This document shows, in pieces, positions 16,536 to 26,284 of a stretch of 64,000 nt of DNA. Every line of letters starts with the position of its first letter. The stretch's first letter is position 1. A program made the translations under genes and the position numbers. The notes beneath the pieces are model-generated. The model saw nothing but the letters and a program-made list of their open reading frames with translations, did not search any database and was not told the origin of the DNA. The stretch is from assembly GCF_030056665.1 (NCBI RefSeq), contig NZ_JASHIG010000002.1; one strand, 5' to 3'. The DNA is from Flectobacillus roseus. Its GTDB lineage: Bacteria; Bacteroidota; Bacteroidia; Cytophagales; Spirosomataceae.

Positions 16536-18124
16536 TACCCAGGATTTTGGGTAAGTAATCTGTTGACTTGCAAGGCATTTGTTGGAATCGGGAAGAGACG
16601 TTTACGAATATCACTATCAGTTTTCACACCCCATTTATCCTCATATTTTCCAAAACGAATCATGTCATTGCGGCGCCATGTCTCCCAAGTAAACTCACGA
16701 GCACGCTCTTCGTATAAAGTTTGTAAACTCACAGAGGTCCAAGCAGGAGAAGTAGTACGTTTTGCGCGAACCTCATTCACCAAACTTAAAGCAGTCTGTC
16801 CATTGGTGGCAGTTCCTCCTCTTAAAATTGCCTCTGCCTTCATCAATAGTACATCAGCATATCTGAAAATTGGAACATCATTATTTTGATTACGAGTAGC
16901 GGAAGTTGAGTCACAGTAAAATTTGTTATTTCTATAACCCATATTCCAAGCTTTTTCGTCATTGCCAAGGTCGAAACTTGCCGCATTTTTAATTACTACA
17001 TTCGGTGTAATTTCCACCTGATAATTTAGCGTAGCAGAAGCATCAGCACCTTTGTAGTCTTCGTCAAAACCTTGTTTTGTCGTGCTCACCATTACTGGAT
17101 TACCTTTATAGTCAAATTGTTTGCCTGTAATCCATTGCTGATTTCTTACGTCTTTTGAATCGTTGAAATACGCATAAAACTCAGGTAAAGTACTACAAGC
17201 AGCACTAGGCGTAAAAGGCAGACTATATTTCGCTCTCAAGGATCTTGGCAAGGCATAACGCGCATAGAACATGTAACCATTCGGAGCAGAGGCATCATAA
17301 GGAATGGCATAAATAAATTCTTTAATTTGCGGACCGTTATTGATAAAAAACATTTTTCTGTAGTCTGACTCTAGTGCAAACTTTCCAGAGCTGATGATTT
17401 TATCACAAGCCGCAATGGCGTCGTTCCAGCGAGCTGTACCAGTGTAAACCTCAGCATTCAAATACATTTTTGCCAAAATCGCATACGCCGTAAACTTAGT
17501 TGGGCGACCATAGGTTTCTTGTCCAACAGTTTCGCTCAACGTTGGGATACTTTCATTCAGCTCTTTTTCAATGAACTTAAACACATCTGCACGCGCTGTA
17601 GTTTTGGCTGTTGTGGTATCGCCAAACTGTGTGGAAACAGGTACATTGCCCCACAAATCCATCATCATAAAATAGCACATCGCACGCATGGTTCTCAATT
17701 CGGCGATTGACGTCTTTTTGGCGTCAGATTCGGCAGCCTTAGAAATCAAGAATATATTTTGGTTACTGATTGAAATGGTTGAGGTTAACCAGTTCCAAGC
17801 CCCTTGAACGTGCGCATTGTCACGATTCCACGTATGTTTATGGTGTTGTTCATATCTACCACCATCATACCAGTTACCACCACGAGCTGGTAAAATGGCC
17901 TCATCGGTACTCAAAGACTGTAAAAACCAATACTCTAAAGCAAAGCTTTGACGAAAACTATTGTAAGTTGGCCCTGCAGCTTGAACAAACTGAGCGGTAG
18001 TTTGAGGAAATACGTCAGGGGTTAGCTGAGTAGTTACTGGTACATCCAAATCATGGCAGGAATACAGCCCGATTGCACCAAAAAATAGAATAAATATATT
18101 TAAAAATCTTTTCATCGTTTTCAA
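16532..18124 (-). CDS. SusD/RagB family outer-membrane lipoprotein
   Basis: A 530-residue lipoprotein with lipobox GLYSC (C23) and the SusD-like alpha-helical fold: TPR-type helices in the first half (for example AELRTMRAMCYFMMMDLWGN) and the C-terminal signature FRYADVLLMKAEAILRGG ... EERAREFTWETWRRNDMIRFG. SusD proteins lie on the cell surface and form the lid of the SusC transporter. It follows the SusC gene by 63 bases in the same operon. Substrate cannot be read from the sequence, but the locus enzymes point to glycans with alpha-GlcNAc and alpha-mannose. Confidence 0.93.
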   Translation of the reverse strand: MKTMKRFLNIFILFFGAIGLYSCHDLDVPVTTQLTPDVFPQTTAQFVQAAGPTYNSFRQSFALEYWFLQSLSTDEAILPARGGNWYDGGRYEQHHKHTWNRDNAHVQGAWNWLTSTISISNQNIFLISKAAESDAKKTSIAELRTMRAMCYFMMMDLWGNVPVSTQFGDTTTAKTTARADVFKFIEKELNESIPTLSETVGQETYGRPTKFTAYAILAKMYLNAEVYTGTARWNDAIAACDKIISSGKFALESDYRKMFFINNGPQIKEFIYAIPYDASAPNGYMFYARYALPRSLRAKYSLPFTPSAACSTLPEFYAYFNDSKDVRNQQWITGKQFDYKGNPVMVSTTKQGFDEDYKGADASATLNYQVEITPNVVIKNAASFDLGNDEKAWNMGYRNNKFYCDSTSATRNQNNDVPIFRYADVLLMKAEAILRGGTATNGQTALSLVNEVRAKRTTSPAWTSVSLQTLYEERAREFTWETWRRNDMIRFGKYEDKWGVKTDSDIRKRLFPIPTNALQVNRLLTQNPGY

Positions 18125-18187
18125 AATTTGAATTGAACCTAAAACTTTTACTGTGTAAATTTTAAAAGTAAAACAGGGGATTTTCTT

Positions 18188-21100
18188 TTAAAAAGACGCA
18201 TTTACACCAATTAAGAAGGTTCTAGTTTTAGGATAAAAATTATTGGCATCTACACCTGGCGCAAGACCACCTTGGTTGATTTCAGGGTCAATACCTTTAT
18301 AACCAGTAATAACAAACAGGTTATTTACAGAGCCATAGACTCTTACTCTTTTGAAATTTTTCCCTAAATTTTTGAAAGTATAGGCTAAAGTGGCATTATC
18401 CAATCTCAAATAAGAACCATCTTCAATAAATCTTGATGAATAGCGGTATGAGTTGAAATCAGCAGCCGATTCACCTGCTACTTCTACAGGAATATTGGTA
18501 AAGCGAGCAGTGCTTGGTCTAAACAAATCTGCACGGGTTACGTTCATGATTTTATTCCCAATCACCGAACGGAAGAATACATTCAAATCAAAATTTTTGT
18601 AGGTAAACGAGTTTGTCCATCCTAACAACAATTTTGGTTGAGCGTTTCCGAGCATACGGTAGTCTTTACCAATCTCAGGACGGGTTGTCAACTCGCCGTT
18701 TGCTTTGTAGTATTGTGAAATACCATTCGCATTTTTTCCAGCGTACTCGTACGTATAAAACTGACCGATAGGCATACCAGCCACGATAACTTGTACTGTT
18801 TCACCCGTTTGACCTCCGCCATCCGGCTGTACAATCTTTACAGAATCTGTTTTGAGGGTAGAGTTTGACAGGCTTTCAATTTTGTTGCGGTTATGTGCCA
18901 AGTTCAAAGTTGTATTCCATGAAAAATGTTTTGTTCTAACAGCAGCCACATTTACCGTTAACTCTGCACCTTTGTTGCTCATTTTACCTACATTGGCAGT
19001 CAATGAACCATTAGGATACAACACTGTACTCACTGGATAAGTCCAGATTAGGTCAGAAGTAGTTTTGTCATAAACCTCCAAACTACCGCTCACTTTTCCT
19101 TTTGCCACAGCAAAATCAACTCCTATATTGGCTGTAGCTGTTTTTTCCCAACCTAAATCAGGATTTTCATTTTGTAAAGCACCAATGGCAGATTGTTGTG
19201 TTCCGTTGTAGTAAAATGTACCAACATTTCCATAAATCAATTTGGTAGTATAAGGACTGAAACCCAAAGAGTTACCTGTTACCCCATAACTTACACGCAA
19301 TTTGAGTTCATCAAAAATCTTCTGATTTTCCATAAACGACTCATTGTCTACACGCCAAGCCAATCCAACTGATGGGAAATACCCCCAACGTTTATTGGTT
19401 CCAAAAACAGACGAACCATCACGACGAACAGAAGCCTGTAACAAATATTTGTTTTTGAAATTATAGTTCAAACGAGCAAAATCAGAAATCAAACGCACCT
19501 GTTGATAGTTATCGCCTCCGTAGTTTACACGGAAAGAAGGGATAGCGTATGGGTTACCCATACCAAGATTGTTATAACTGACTGCATCTACTGGAAAGTT
19601 GGTACTTGTTGCCTGAAAACCATCTCCGTTGATACTTTCTTGCCAAGAATAACCTAACACGGCGTTGATTGAATGATCACCGAATTGTCTATCCCAAGTC
19701 AAGTAAGTTTCTAGTAGATTCTGCCGATTCTCGTATGAGTTGCGGGTAGCAAAACCATTTGTACCAACCAAATTTATGAAAGATGGGTTACCTGGGGGTT
19801 CTGGCGTGCTTCTGATATTGTTGTAGTATTGTGTGTAATAGCTGTTGTAATATGCCCCATAGTTGGTTTGAAAACTTTGATAAGAAAGTTTCAAATCATA
19901 CGTTAGTCCGAAAGGTAATTTCACCTGTGTGAAGAATGTACCAATGAGACTTTTGTATTTCAATTTTTCAGTACCATTTTCAATTAATGAAACAGGATTA
20001 TAATAACTACTTTTGTTGAAGTTATCGAACCAAGTACCATTAGGATTTTTAATTGGCGAAGTCGGTAAATACGTCAACATTTGTGCAAGCACGGTATTTC
20101 TATACGGAACCCAATCAGCGTCACTCATAGAGTTGGTTACAGACAAGCCGAATTTCAATTTATCATTCATTGCTTTTTGCTCAATCGACAAACGAGCAAC
20201 CACACGGCTCAAACCAGAAGATTTTATAATACCTTGTTGGTTGAAATAGTTGATACTGGCATTATAGACTGTATTTTCTGTTCCACCACCAAAAGATAAA
20301 TTATGGTTTTGGGAAAATGCTTCGCGACGTTGTACTGCATCTTGCCAGTTGGTATTAGCTCCCTTGTCGTCGTCGGCAGTTAAAGCCTGTCCATTGGCAA
20401 AAAGAAAAGATTTCAACTGATTGGCATCCATCATTTCATATTTATTCGAAACTTTATCAACTGCCATATATGCTCCATAAGACACCTGCATTTGTCCTTT
20501 ATTGGCACGCTTAGTAGTAACCATAATCACACCATTTGAAGCACGGTTACCATAAATAGCCGTTGCAGCGGCATCTTTCAATACATCCATAGTAGCGATA
20601 TCATCTGGAGCAATGAGTGAAATATCTGCACCAGGCACACCATCAATTACAAAAAGTGGTGATTGCGCTCCGTCACGAAGTGTGGAGGCACCACGTAAAA
20701 TAATAGCCGCAGAACGGTTTGGATCGCCACTACGAGTAATATTTAATCCAGGAACCTTTCCTTGAAGCAATTGACCAACATCTGAAATAGCCCCCTTGTT
20801 TAGGTCTTCAGGCTTAATGGTAGTTACCGCAGAAACCAAGTTTTTACGAGACTGTGTACCATAACCTACGACCACAACTTCTTCTAAGTTTTGGTTTTCA
20901 GGTTGTAGAGAAAGCATGATTTTGCTTCGACCAGCCACACTCACTTCTTGCTTTTTATACCCAACAAATGAAAAAACTAATACCGCATCGTTATCTGGCA
21001 CTGCAATTTTAAAATTACCAGATCCATCTGATGTAGTTCCTCTTGTACTACCTTTTACCAACACCGATACCCCAGTCAAAGGCTGACCTTTTTCGTCAGT

Positions 21101-21544
21101 TACTTGTCCTGTTACGTTTATATCGGCGTTTATTACGTTTGGGAGTTCTTTCGTATTAGTCGTTTGAGGAACAATTTCTATTTCCTTTTTACTAAGTACG
21201 ATTCTGTTACCAACGACTTCATAAGAAATATTTAAAGGAGTCAAAAATTCATTAAGAATCGTTGACAAACGGTTATTGTCGAAAGAAAGGTTTACTTTTC
21301 TCTCTGATTGGATCAAATTTGGACTGTAAATAAATTTTACATCAGCAAGTCTTTCGATTTGCGTTAAAGCTCTTTTAACTGTGATTGTTTCTGGTTTCAG
21401 AGAAATACTCTTGTTGAGTACCTCTTGCGAAAAAGCATCGTTTGCTAGGGTTATCCCACAAAACACAAACGACAGCAATAGCTGGGTCAAAGTGATTCGC
21501 ATTGCTTCGGAGAGAATCTTTTTAAATAGTACGTTTTTTTTCAT
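18188..21544 (-). CDS. SusC/RagA TonB-dependent transporter with N-terminal STN signalling domain
   Basis: Taken from ATG 21544 (1118 residues), because MKKNVLFKK begins the signal peptide ending near ANDAFSQ; the 31-residue upstream extension (to 21637) comes from leader hairpin DNA. After the signal peptide comes an STN domain (about 40-95, with LSTILNEFLTPLNISYEVVG), a CarboxypepD_reg-like domain (GQVTDEKGQPLTGVSVLVKG), the plug (EEVVVVGYGTQ near 225) and the beta barrel ending in a terminal phenylalanine. The STN domain is used to signal to a FecR anti-sigma factor, whose gene is directly upstream. It imports glycan fragments across the outer membrane with SusD. Confidence 0.95.
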   Translation of the reverse strand: MKKNVLFKKILSEAMRITLTQLLLSFVFCGITLANDAFSQEVLNKSISLKPETITVKRALTQIERLADVKFIYSPNLIQSERKVNLSFDNNRLSTILNEFLTPLNISYEVVGNRIVLSKKEIEIVPQTTNTKELPNVINADINVTGQVTDEKGQPLTGVSVLVKGSTRGTTSDGSGNFKIAVPDNDAVLVFSFVGYKKQEVSVAGRSKIMLSLQPENQNLEEVVVVGYGTQSRKNLVSAVTTIKPEDLNKGAISDVGQLLQGKVPGLNITRSGDPNRSAAIILRGASTLRDGAQSPLFVIDGVPGADISLIAPDDIATMDVLKDAAATAIYGNRASNGVIMVTTKRANKGQMQVSYGAYMAVDKVSNKYEMMDANQLKSFLFANGQALTADDDKGANTNWQDAVQRREAFSQNHNLSFGGGTENTVYNASINYFNQQGIIKSSGLSRVVARLSIEQKAMNDKLKFGLSVTNSMSDADWVPYRNTVLAQMLTYLPTSPIKNPNGTWFDNFNKSSYYNPVSLIENGTEKLKYKSLIGTFFTQVKLPFGLTYDLKLSYQSFQTNYGAYYNSYYTQYYNNIRSTPEPPGNPSFINLVGTNGFATRNSYENRQNLLETYLTWDRQFGDHSINAVLGYSWQESINGDGFQATSTNFPVDAVSYNNLGMGNPYAIPSFRVNYGGDNYQQVRLISDFARLNYNFKNKYLLQASVRRDGSSVFGTNKRWGYFPSVGLAWRVDNESFMENQKIFDELKLRVSYGVTGNSLGFSPYTTKLIYGNVGTFYYNGTQQSAIGALQNENPDLGWEKTATANIGVDFAVAKGKVSGSLEVYDKTTSDLIWTYPVSTVLYPNGSLTANVGKMSNKGAELTVNVAAVRTKHFSWNTTLNLAHNRNKIESLSNSTLKTDSVKIVQPDGGGQTGETVQVIVAGMPIGQFYTYEYAGKNANGISQYYKANGELTTRPEIGKDYRMLGNAQPKLLLGWTNSFTYKNFDLNVFFRSVIGNKIMNVTRADLFRPSTARFTNIPVEVAGESAADFNSYRYSSRFIEDGSYLRLDNATLAYTFKNLGKNFKRVRVYGSVNNLFVITGYKGIDPEINQGGLAPGVDANNFYPKTRTFLIGVNASF

Positions 21545-21590
21545 AATTTTAATTGTTTTTAACTGTAACTGGATAAAAACATCCCCTGAT

Positions 21591-21660
21591 ACCCATTGCA
21601 GTGGGTACTCGAATTGCAGTTCGAGCAGGAAATGCACCTACGGTGTTCGCGCACTGTAGG
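21591..21660. promoter_or_regulatory. Three successive hairpins in the susC leader
   Basis: Between the FecR stop and the SusC start lie three stem-loops: 21591-21606 (arms ACCCA/TGGGT), 21608-21625 (arms CTCGAA/TTCGAG) and 21637-21660 (arms CCTACGGTG/CACTGTAGG). The first two share the central bases TTGCAG. In the leftward transcript they form the 5' leader of susC inside the operon; they could set the SusC:FecR ratio by RNA processing or translation control. The function is inferred. Confidence 0.55.
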
Positions 21661-21665
21661 TTTTT

Positions 21666-22661
21666 TTATTTACAACCTGAGCCGTAAAGAAAAATAACGG
21701 TTCCTCGTTGTTCATAGCTGGCATTCACAGCCTTACAAACGAGATTTAATTGCGTATGAAGTGGAAGGTCGTTGATATCTCCTGTAAAAACACAATGTTC
21801 AAAAGCATCACTTTCTATCTCAAAATCAATCATGTAGCTTTCCTTTAGGCGTTGTAGCACCTGCGAAAGCTGAGCATCTTCAAAAATGAGTTGGGTTGGT
21901 TGTACGGGAGGCACTATCACAACTGGTTCTTCTACCAGACTTGGAATAATTTTTTTGGATTCTTTTTCAAAAATCACTTTTTGATTTGGAGTTAGAATCA
22001 CCCCATTTTTTCTAGTATTTTCTGCCTTAGTTCGCTCATAGACAGACACTTTACCTGTGCGAACCAAAACCTCTATTGCTTTGGCATTCTCGTAGGATTT
22101 AATGGTAAAACTCGTCCCAAGAACTTCAGTAACCAACTCACCAGTATGTACCACAAATGGCTTGGCTGGATTTCTTTTGATAGAAAAAAACGCTTCCCCT
22201 TTGAGGTATACAGTTCTGGTTTTTTGTCCAAAATGTTCAGGGTAGGATATCGTGGAATTAGGGTTTAATTGAACCTCACTCCCATCCTCCAAGGTTAATT
22301 TTTGGACTTTGTTAGAATGATTGGTTAGGTCTATAACGCCCCAATTGCTTGAGGCAATTGACTCACGAATAAGATGTTCGGGGCTATCCTGCCAAGTGTA
22401 CCATTTTATTCCTAGACCTATCAGGAGCACAATACACGCGGCTAAAGCCCAAGGCTTCCATCGAAAAGGTTTAATGCCTACAGTTTGTTGGATTTTTTCC
22501 CAAAGTTGTGTTTCCATTTGTTGTTGCTCGCTCACACTCAGCGGTGAGGTTGCCATAGAAAGCATATTTTCAGACCATTGCTCAACAAAAGCAATCTCCT
22601 CGGGGGTGCATTCCCCGTTCAGATATTTTTCGAGTAATTGGTCAAATTCAAATTGATTCAT
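21666..22661 (-). CDS. FecR family anti-sigma factor (DUF4974)
   Basis: A 331-residue inner-membrane protein. The cytoplasmic N-terminal part binds the sigma factor; one membrane helix lies at about 68-88 (WALAACIVLLIGLGIKW). The periplasmic FecR domain has TLEDGSEVQLNPNSTISYPE and KPFVVHTGELVTEVLGTSFTI, and the C-terminal DUF4974 region has LSQVLQRLKESYMIDFEIE. It passes the signal from the STN domain of the SusC transporter to the ECF sigma factor. It lies between the sigma gene (gap 54 bases) and susC. Confidence 0.93.
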   Translation of the reverse strand: MNQFEFDQLLEKYLNGECTPEEIAFVEQWSENMLSMATSPLSVSEQQQMETQLWEKIQQTVGIKPFRWKPWALAACIVLLIGLGIKWYTWQDSPEHLIRESIASSNWGVIDLTNHSNKVQKLTLEDGSEVQLNPNSTISYPEHFGQKTRTVYLKGEAFFSIKRNPAKPFVVHTGELVTEVLGTSFTIKSYENAKAIEVLVRTGKVSVYERTKAENTRKNGVILTPNQKVIFEKESKKIIPSLVEEPVVIVPPVQPTQLIFEDAQLSQVLQRLKESYMIDFEIESDAFEHCVFTGDINDLPLHTQLNLVCKAVNASYEQRGTVIFLYGSGCK

Positions 22662-22715
22662 GTTCGTAAAAGGCTAATTAGATAATCACGCTAGGTGTTT
22701 ACATTTCAACATAGT

Positions 22716-23270
22716 TTATGATTGATGGTAGGCTTTCAAATTTTCTCTTAGGAGTTTAAGAGATTTGGTAATATGATATTCTACCGCTTTTTCAGAGAGG
22801 TTTAGTTTCACTGCGATGTCCTTAACAGATTGGTTCTCGAACCGACTCATTCTAAAAACCTCACAAGTTTTTTCTGGAAGTTTTTTCATAGCCTCTTCTA
22901 CTGCCTCGGATAGCTCGGTAAAATGTACAACCTCCTCTGTGGCATGGGATTGTCGCAACTCACTAAAAATGAGGTACTCCTGATATTTTCTATTGGTAAT
23001 TTGGGACTTTATAAAATTTGTACTCAGATGTTTGATAGACACAACAAGGTAGGCACTCAACATCCTAATGTTGAGTTGATGACGGCGATTCCAAAGACTT
23101 TCGAATAAATCGTGGACTAGCTCTTCGGCCTCTTCCCTTGTGCCTATTTCGTGATAGGCCACACCAAAAAGTTTGTACCAATAACGATGATAAACCTCCT
23201 CAAAGGCATATTTATTATCCTCCATGATTAGCACCACCAACTGCTCATCCGTTAACTTTTGATATTTCAT
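22716..23270 (-). CDS. ECF RNA polymerase sigma-70 factor (Bacteroidetes family)
   Basis: A 184-residue sigma factor with region 2 (EEVYHRYWYKLFGVAYHEIG, then EEAEELVHDLFESLWNRR) and region 4 (VFRMSRFENQSVKDIAVKLN, SEKAVEYHITKSLKLLRENL). It is the first gene of the leftward locus, followed by the FecR gene, as in SusC-STN controlled PULs. It should switch on the susCD and glycosidase genes when the glycan is bound at the outer membrane. A TAnnTTTG promoter element lies 180 bases upstream. Confidence 0.94.
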   Translation of the reverse strand: MKYQKLTDEQLVVLIMEDNKYAFEEVYHRYWYKLFGVAYHEIGTREEAEELVHDLFESLWNRRHQLNIRMLSAYLVVSIKHLSTNFIKSQITNRKYQEYLIFSELRQSHATEEVVHFTELSEAVEEAMKKLPEKTCEVFRMSRFENQSVKDIAVKLNLSEKAVEYHITKSLKLLRENLKAYHQS

Positions 23271-23449
23271 AGATTTGATTCAGGGTATATTACTGTATAG
23301 TCAAACAACAGGACAAAATCCCTAATTGATTTTAAATATTCTTTGAAAATTTATATTAATATTTCAACAAGTTGTATGGAAGAGGCTGATATTATCTTTA
23401 ATAAAGGTGTAATTTCTGAAGCAGAAGAATGATTTGAGATGTATTGATG

Positions 23450-23457
23450 CAAAGATA
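23450..23457 (-). promoter_or_regulatory. Probable -7 element TATCTTTG of the ECF sigma operon
   Basis: On the minus strand the sequence TATCTTTG matches the Bacteroidota -7 consensus TAnnTTTG, with a TTG 22 bases upstream, slightly farther than usual. It would give a leader of roughly 170 bases before the sigma ATG at 23270. Confidence 0.5.
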
Positions 23458-23619
23458 AGTCTATAAAAAGATATTTAAACAATTTTATTAAATATCCGAA
23501 AAATACAATTCACAATTTGGTTTAAAAAACTATGAATAAGTGAATAGAATACTAAGGTCGAATCAGTTTTCCATGAGTTACCAATGCTTCAAAGTCAATG
23601 GCGTAGTCTCAAAACTAAA

Positions 23620-23677
23620 AAAGGCACAAAATGATTGAAGTTTTTCATACATAAACCCTTAACCACTTTGTGCCTTT
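23620..23677. repeat. Repeat family F copy 2: inverted AAAGGCACAAA arms
   Basis: Eleven-base arms AAAGGCACAAA (23620-23630) and TTTGTGCCTTT (23667-23677) are perfect inverted copies with a 36-base spacer. The right arm extended as CCACTTTGTGCCTTT matches the left arm of the copy at 5193. It sits 18 bases past an oxidoreductase gene and could act as its terminator. Confidence 0.6.
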
Positions 23678-23695
23678 AAACCGACCTTATTCTAA

Positions 23696-24823
23696 CTAAA
23701 TACTCAATTGCTTGGCATATTTTTGAGCTTTAATCGCTAATTCGGTGGCTAAAAAACAATGCTCTTGAGACATGGCAGTTTCAGTTCGATTCACCACGTC
23801 ATCTACCAAAAGACGACCATATGGTAATTCTACATCGTTACAGTCGATATGTACTGTTTCTTTTTGATTTACAAGAAACAAATGATTAGCACCTTCTTTA
23901 CCTGCAATATCTATATTTTTACGAATTTCGATATACCCTTCAGTACCTAAAATAGTCAAGCGACCGTCGCCCCATGTTTTTAATCCATCTGGAGAAAACC
24001 AGTCTACCCGAATATACCCAGTACCTTTATCACCACGCATCATGACATCACCAAAATCCTCAAAGTTTGGATATTGTGGATGGTTCACATTGCCAACTTG
24101 TGAAGTTACAATTTCAGCTTTGGTAGACCCAGTAAAAAACAAAAATTGGTCAAATTGGTGAGAAGCAATATCACAAAGAATTCCTCCAAATTGCTCCTTG
24201 TTGAAGAACCAAGCAGGACGAGAAGACAAGCTAATACGGTGTGGCCCCATACCAATGGTTTGAATCACTCGACCAATCGCGCCTGCTTTTACTAATTCAC
24301 CAGCTTTAACAGTAGCCTTATTCTCCAAGCGTTCACTAAACAAAATTGAATAAATTCGGTTGGTTTCTTTTTGGACTTTACGAACTTCAGCTAATTGCTC
24401 AAGGGTAGTAATACCAGGTTTGTCAGACATAAAATCCTTACCTGACTTCATCACACGTATACCCAAAGGCGCACGCTCGTTGGCAATAGCAGAGCTTAAT
24501 ACCAAATGAATAGACTTATCATTCAATATCTCCGCCTCGGAACTTGCTTGCTTGACATTGGTATAACGTTTGGCAAATGCAGCCAACAAATCAGCTTCTT
24601 TGGCATAAAACGCAACCAATTGACCTCCTCCACGAATAACAGCCTCGACTTGACCATAGATATGCCCATGGTTCATACCAATTACGGCAAACTTAATCCT
24701 AGGTTCGGCATTCATTAACTCTGCGCTTGAAGTATTTGAGGCAGTTGCAGCCTGATTAGCTAGTACAATTCCAGCAGCGGTACCGAAGGTATTTCTAATA
24801 AATTCTCTTCTATTATTTTGCAT
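23696..24823 (-). CDS. Exported Gfo/Idh/MocA family oxidoreductase
   Basis: A 375-residue protein with a twin-arginine-type leader (NNRREFIRNTFGTAAGI). The Rossmann start IKFAVIGMNHGHIYGQ binds NAD(P); MKSGKDFMSDKPGITTLEQL holds the EKP-like motif as DKP; GGILCDIASHQFDQFLFFTG carries the histidine-containing active-site helix. These enzymes oxidise or reduce sugars and sugar derivatives, and Tat export keeps the folded NAD-loaded protein in the periplasm. It lies 33 bases after the next oxidoreductase gene (24857-26215), same direction. The substrate is unknown. Confidence 0.88.
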   Translation of the reverse strand: MQNNRREFIRNTFGTAAGIVLANQAATASNTSSAELMNAEPRIKFAVIGMNHGHIYGQVEAVIRGGGQLVAFYAKEADLLAAFAKRYTNVKQASSEAEILNDKSIHLVLSSAIANERAPLGIRVMKSGKDFMSDKPGITTLEQLAEVRKVQKETNRIYSILFSERLENKATVKAGELVKAGAIGRVIQTIGMGPHRISLSSRPAWFFNKEQFGGILCDIASHQFDQFLFFTGSTKAEIVTSQVGNVNHPQYPNFEDFGDVMMRGDKGTGYIRVDWFSPDGLKTWGDGRLTILGTEGYIEIRKNIDIAGKEGANHLFLVNQKETVHIDCNDVELPYGRLLVDDVVNRTETAMSQEHCFLATELAIKAQKYAKQLSI

Positions 24824-24856
24824 TGATTGAATTATTTAGGGGAGTTTTCACTAAAA

Positions 24857-26215
24857 CTATTTTGTTTTTTGAGCAAGCTTCAAAGCCTCTGTTGTTGTGT
24901 AATATTTTGCCAACATATTAGGAACCTCCCAAACAGGCAACTTTCCATCTTTCAGGTATTGCATGTAGCGTTGCGCCACCAAACCAAAGTGAGCTTCATG
25001 ACCGTCTTTGTACTTATCAGGGACAATTACATCCCAACCCTTTGAGGTTTTTTGGACTTCTATACCGGGATATTTCTGTGCAATTTTAGCAACCGCCAAA
25101 ACAAGCTTTTTCTCAAAGTTTGTTGAGTTTTTGAGTGGTTCGATAGATAAAACAGGTTGGTATTTTTGCTCTGCTCCTTGACGAATTACAAGATTGGCTT
25201 TGGTTCCACGCATAATAGAGTAATGCGTATCGCCACCACCTTCTGGAGCTTTATAGGCCCAAATCACAGAGGCCTTTGCATGCACTCCTTTAATGGTATA
25301 ATTAATTTCTCCATTAGAATATACCTTCAAAACATCACCATTTACATCCTTTTGTAAGTATTGAGGAAACTGCTCCAACTGAGTAATTTCCTTAAACTGT
25401 GTCAATGTCATGTCTGTTGACCATCTTTTTGCAGAAGTGAGCTTGATGTCTTTTTTATAATCTATGATTTGTTCGGGAAAACATTCCCATTGAATCAAAT
25501 CTACCAAGTGCGTATTGACATCTACGATACCTTCACCTTGCTGTGCTACATCCATAAACCAAGCTGGACGCGTAAGCACACTTCCAGATACATATTTCCA
25601 GAAATGGTGAACACTTTCTTTAGTAACAGCGGGATTTTCAGGGGTTCCTTTTTGAAGGGTACCAAAAACCGAAGCATCCATTGAAAATTCCCTTTGAAGC
25701 ATCGTAGTAATCTCGGAGCGTTCTGTCATAATGTCGTAGAGCAAGACACCCTTTTTCTTTGCTGATTCGAAGGCAGCCTTCAACATATCAAAGTTTTGTG
25801 GATCGATTACCATTGGTTTATCCGCCAAAACATTAAATCCTGCATCAATAGCTTTTTTGATATACTCTGTTTTCTTTTTATTATTTCCAGCCATTACTAC
25901 TACATTTCCTGCCTTTTCTGAGACCATTTTCTCAAAAAAATCAGGTGAAGTATACAGGATTTCCTTCCAAGCTGTAGGGTTCTGCACACGAGTATTGTAG
26001 CCGTTGATACGAGCCAAGTGCATATCTAGGTCTTTCCCCTGAGGCGCATAGACTTTCACTTCGGCGCTTACGTTAGGAAACATATTTTTTTGAACCAAGG
26101 CCGCATGGAAATGTCCAGGGTCCAGGGTAATTAATCTGATTTGCTCGTTCTTTTGAGCAAAAGTTTGAGAAAATCCCGCCATCAACACGGCAGCTAACAA
26201 ATATCTTTTTTTCAT
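24857..26215 (-). CDS. Gfo/Idh/MocA-like oxidoreductase with distinct C-terminal domain, exported
   Basis: Counted from the ATG at 26215 (452 residues), where MKKRYLLAAVLMAGFSQTFA is a Sec signal peptide. The longer frame from 26287 begins inside a repeat and is rejected. The protein has a Rossmann-like region (IRLITLDPGHFHAALVQ) with a degenerate nucleotide loop, then NVLADKPMVID (DKP motif) and GIVDVNTHLVDLIQWECFP (active-site histidine), and a C-terminal domain of the 'putative oxidoreductase C-terminal' type. A Sec rather than Tat leader means NAD would have to bind outside or be absent. It is next to two Tat-type relatives. Confidence 0.85.
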   Translation of the reverse strand: MKKRYLLAAVLMAGFSQTFAQKNEQIRLITLDPGHFHAALVQKNMFPNVSAEVKVYAPQGKDLDMHLARINGYNTRVQNPTAWKEILYTSPDFFEKMVSEKAGNVVVMAGNNKKKTEYIKKAIDAGFNVLADKPMVIDPQNFDMLKAAFESAKKKGVLLYDIMTERSEITTMLQREFSMDASVFGTLQKGTPENPAVTKESVHHFWKYVSGSVLTRPAWFMDVAQQGEGIVDVNTHLVDLIQWECFPEQIIDYKKDIKLTSAKRWSTDMTLTQFKEITQLEQFPQYLQKDVNGDVLKVYSNGEINYTIKGVHAKASVIWAYKAPEGGGDTHYSIMRGTKANLVIRQGAEQKYQPVLSIEPLKNSTNFEKKLVLAVAKIAQKYPGIEVQKTSKGWDVIVPDKYKDGHEAHFGLVAQRYMQYLKDGKLPVWEVPNMLAKYYTTTEALKLAQKTK

Positions 26216-26260
26216 TACAAAAATTTTATATAAATGATTATCATTTATGCCGTTTACGCC

Positions 26261-26284
26261 GTTGCTGGAGTTATCTCCAGCAAC
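26261..26284. repeat. Repeat family E palindrome, copy 1
   Basis: Perfect 10-base arms GTTGCTGGAG and CTCCAGCAAC around TTAT, followed by ATGCGTCAGCAACAAAGCC. Copies are at 26398-26421, and diverged forms at 51317-51341 and 51438-51461. Confidence 0.7.

Larger units (their letters stand above)
23271..23695. other. Gap upstream of the ECF sigma gene
   Basis: 425 bases without a gene. It holds the probable sigma-operon promoter (23450-23457, minus strand) and the family F inverted repeat (23620-23677) just downstream of the oxidoreductase stop codon at 23696. Nothing else was seen. Confidence 0.5.
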
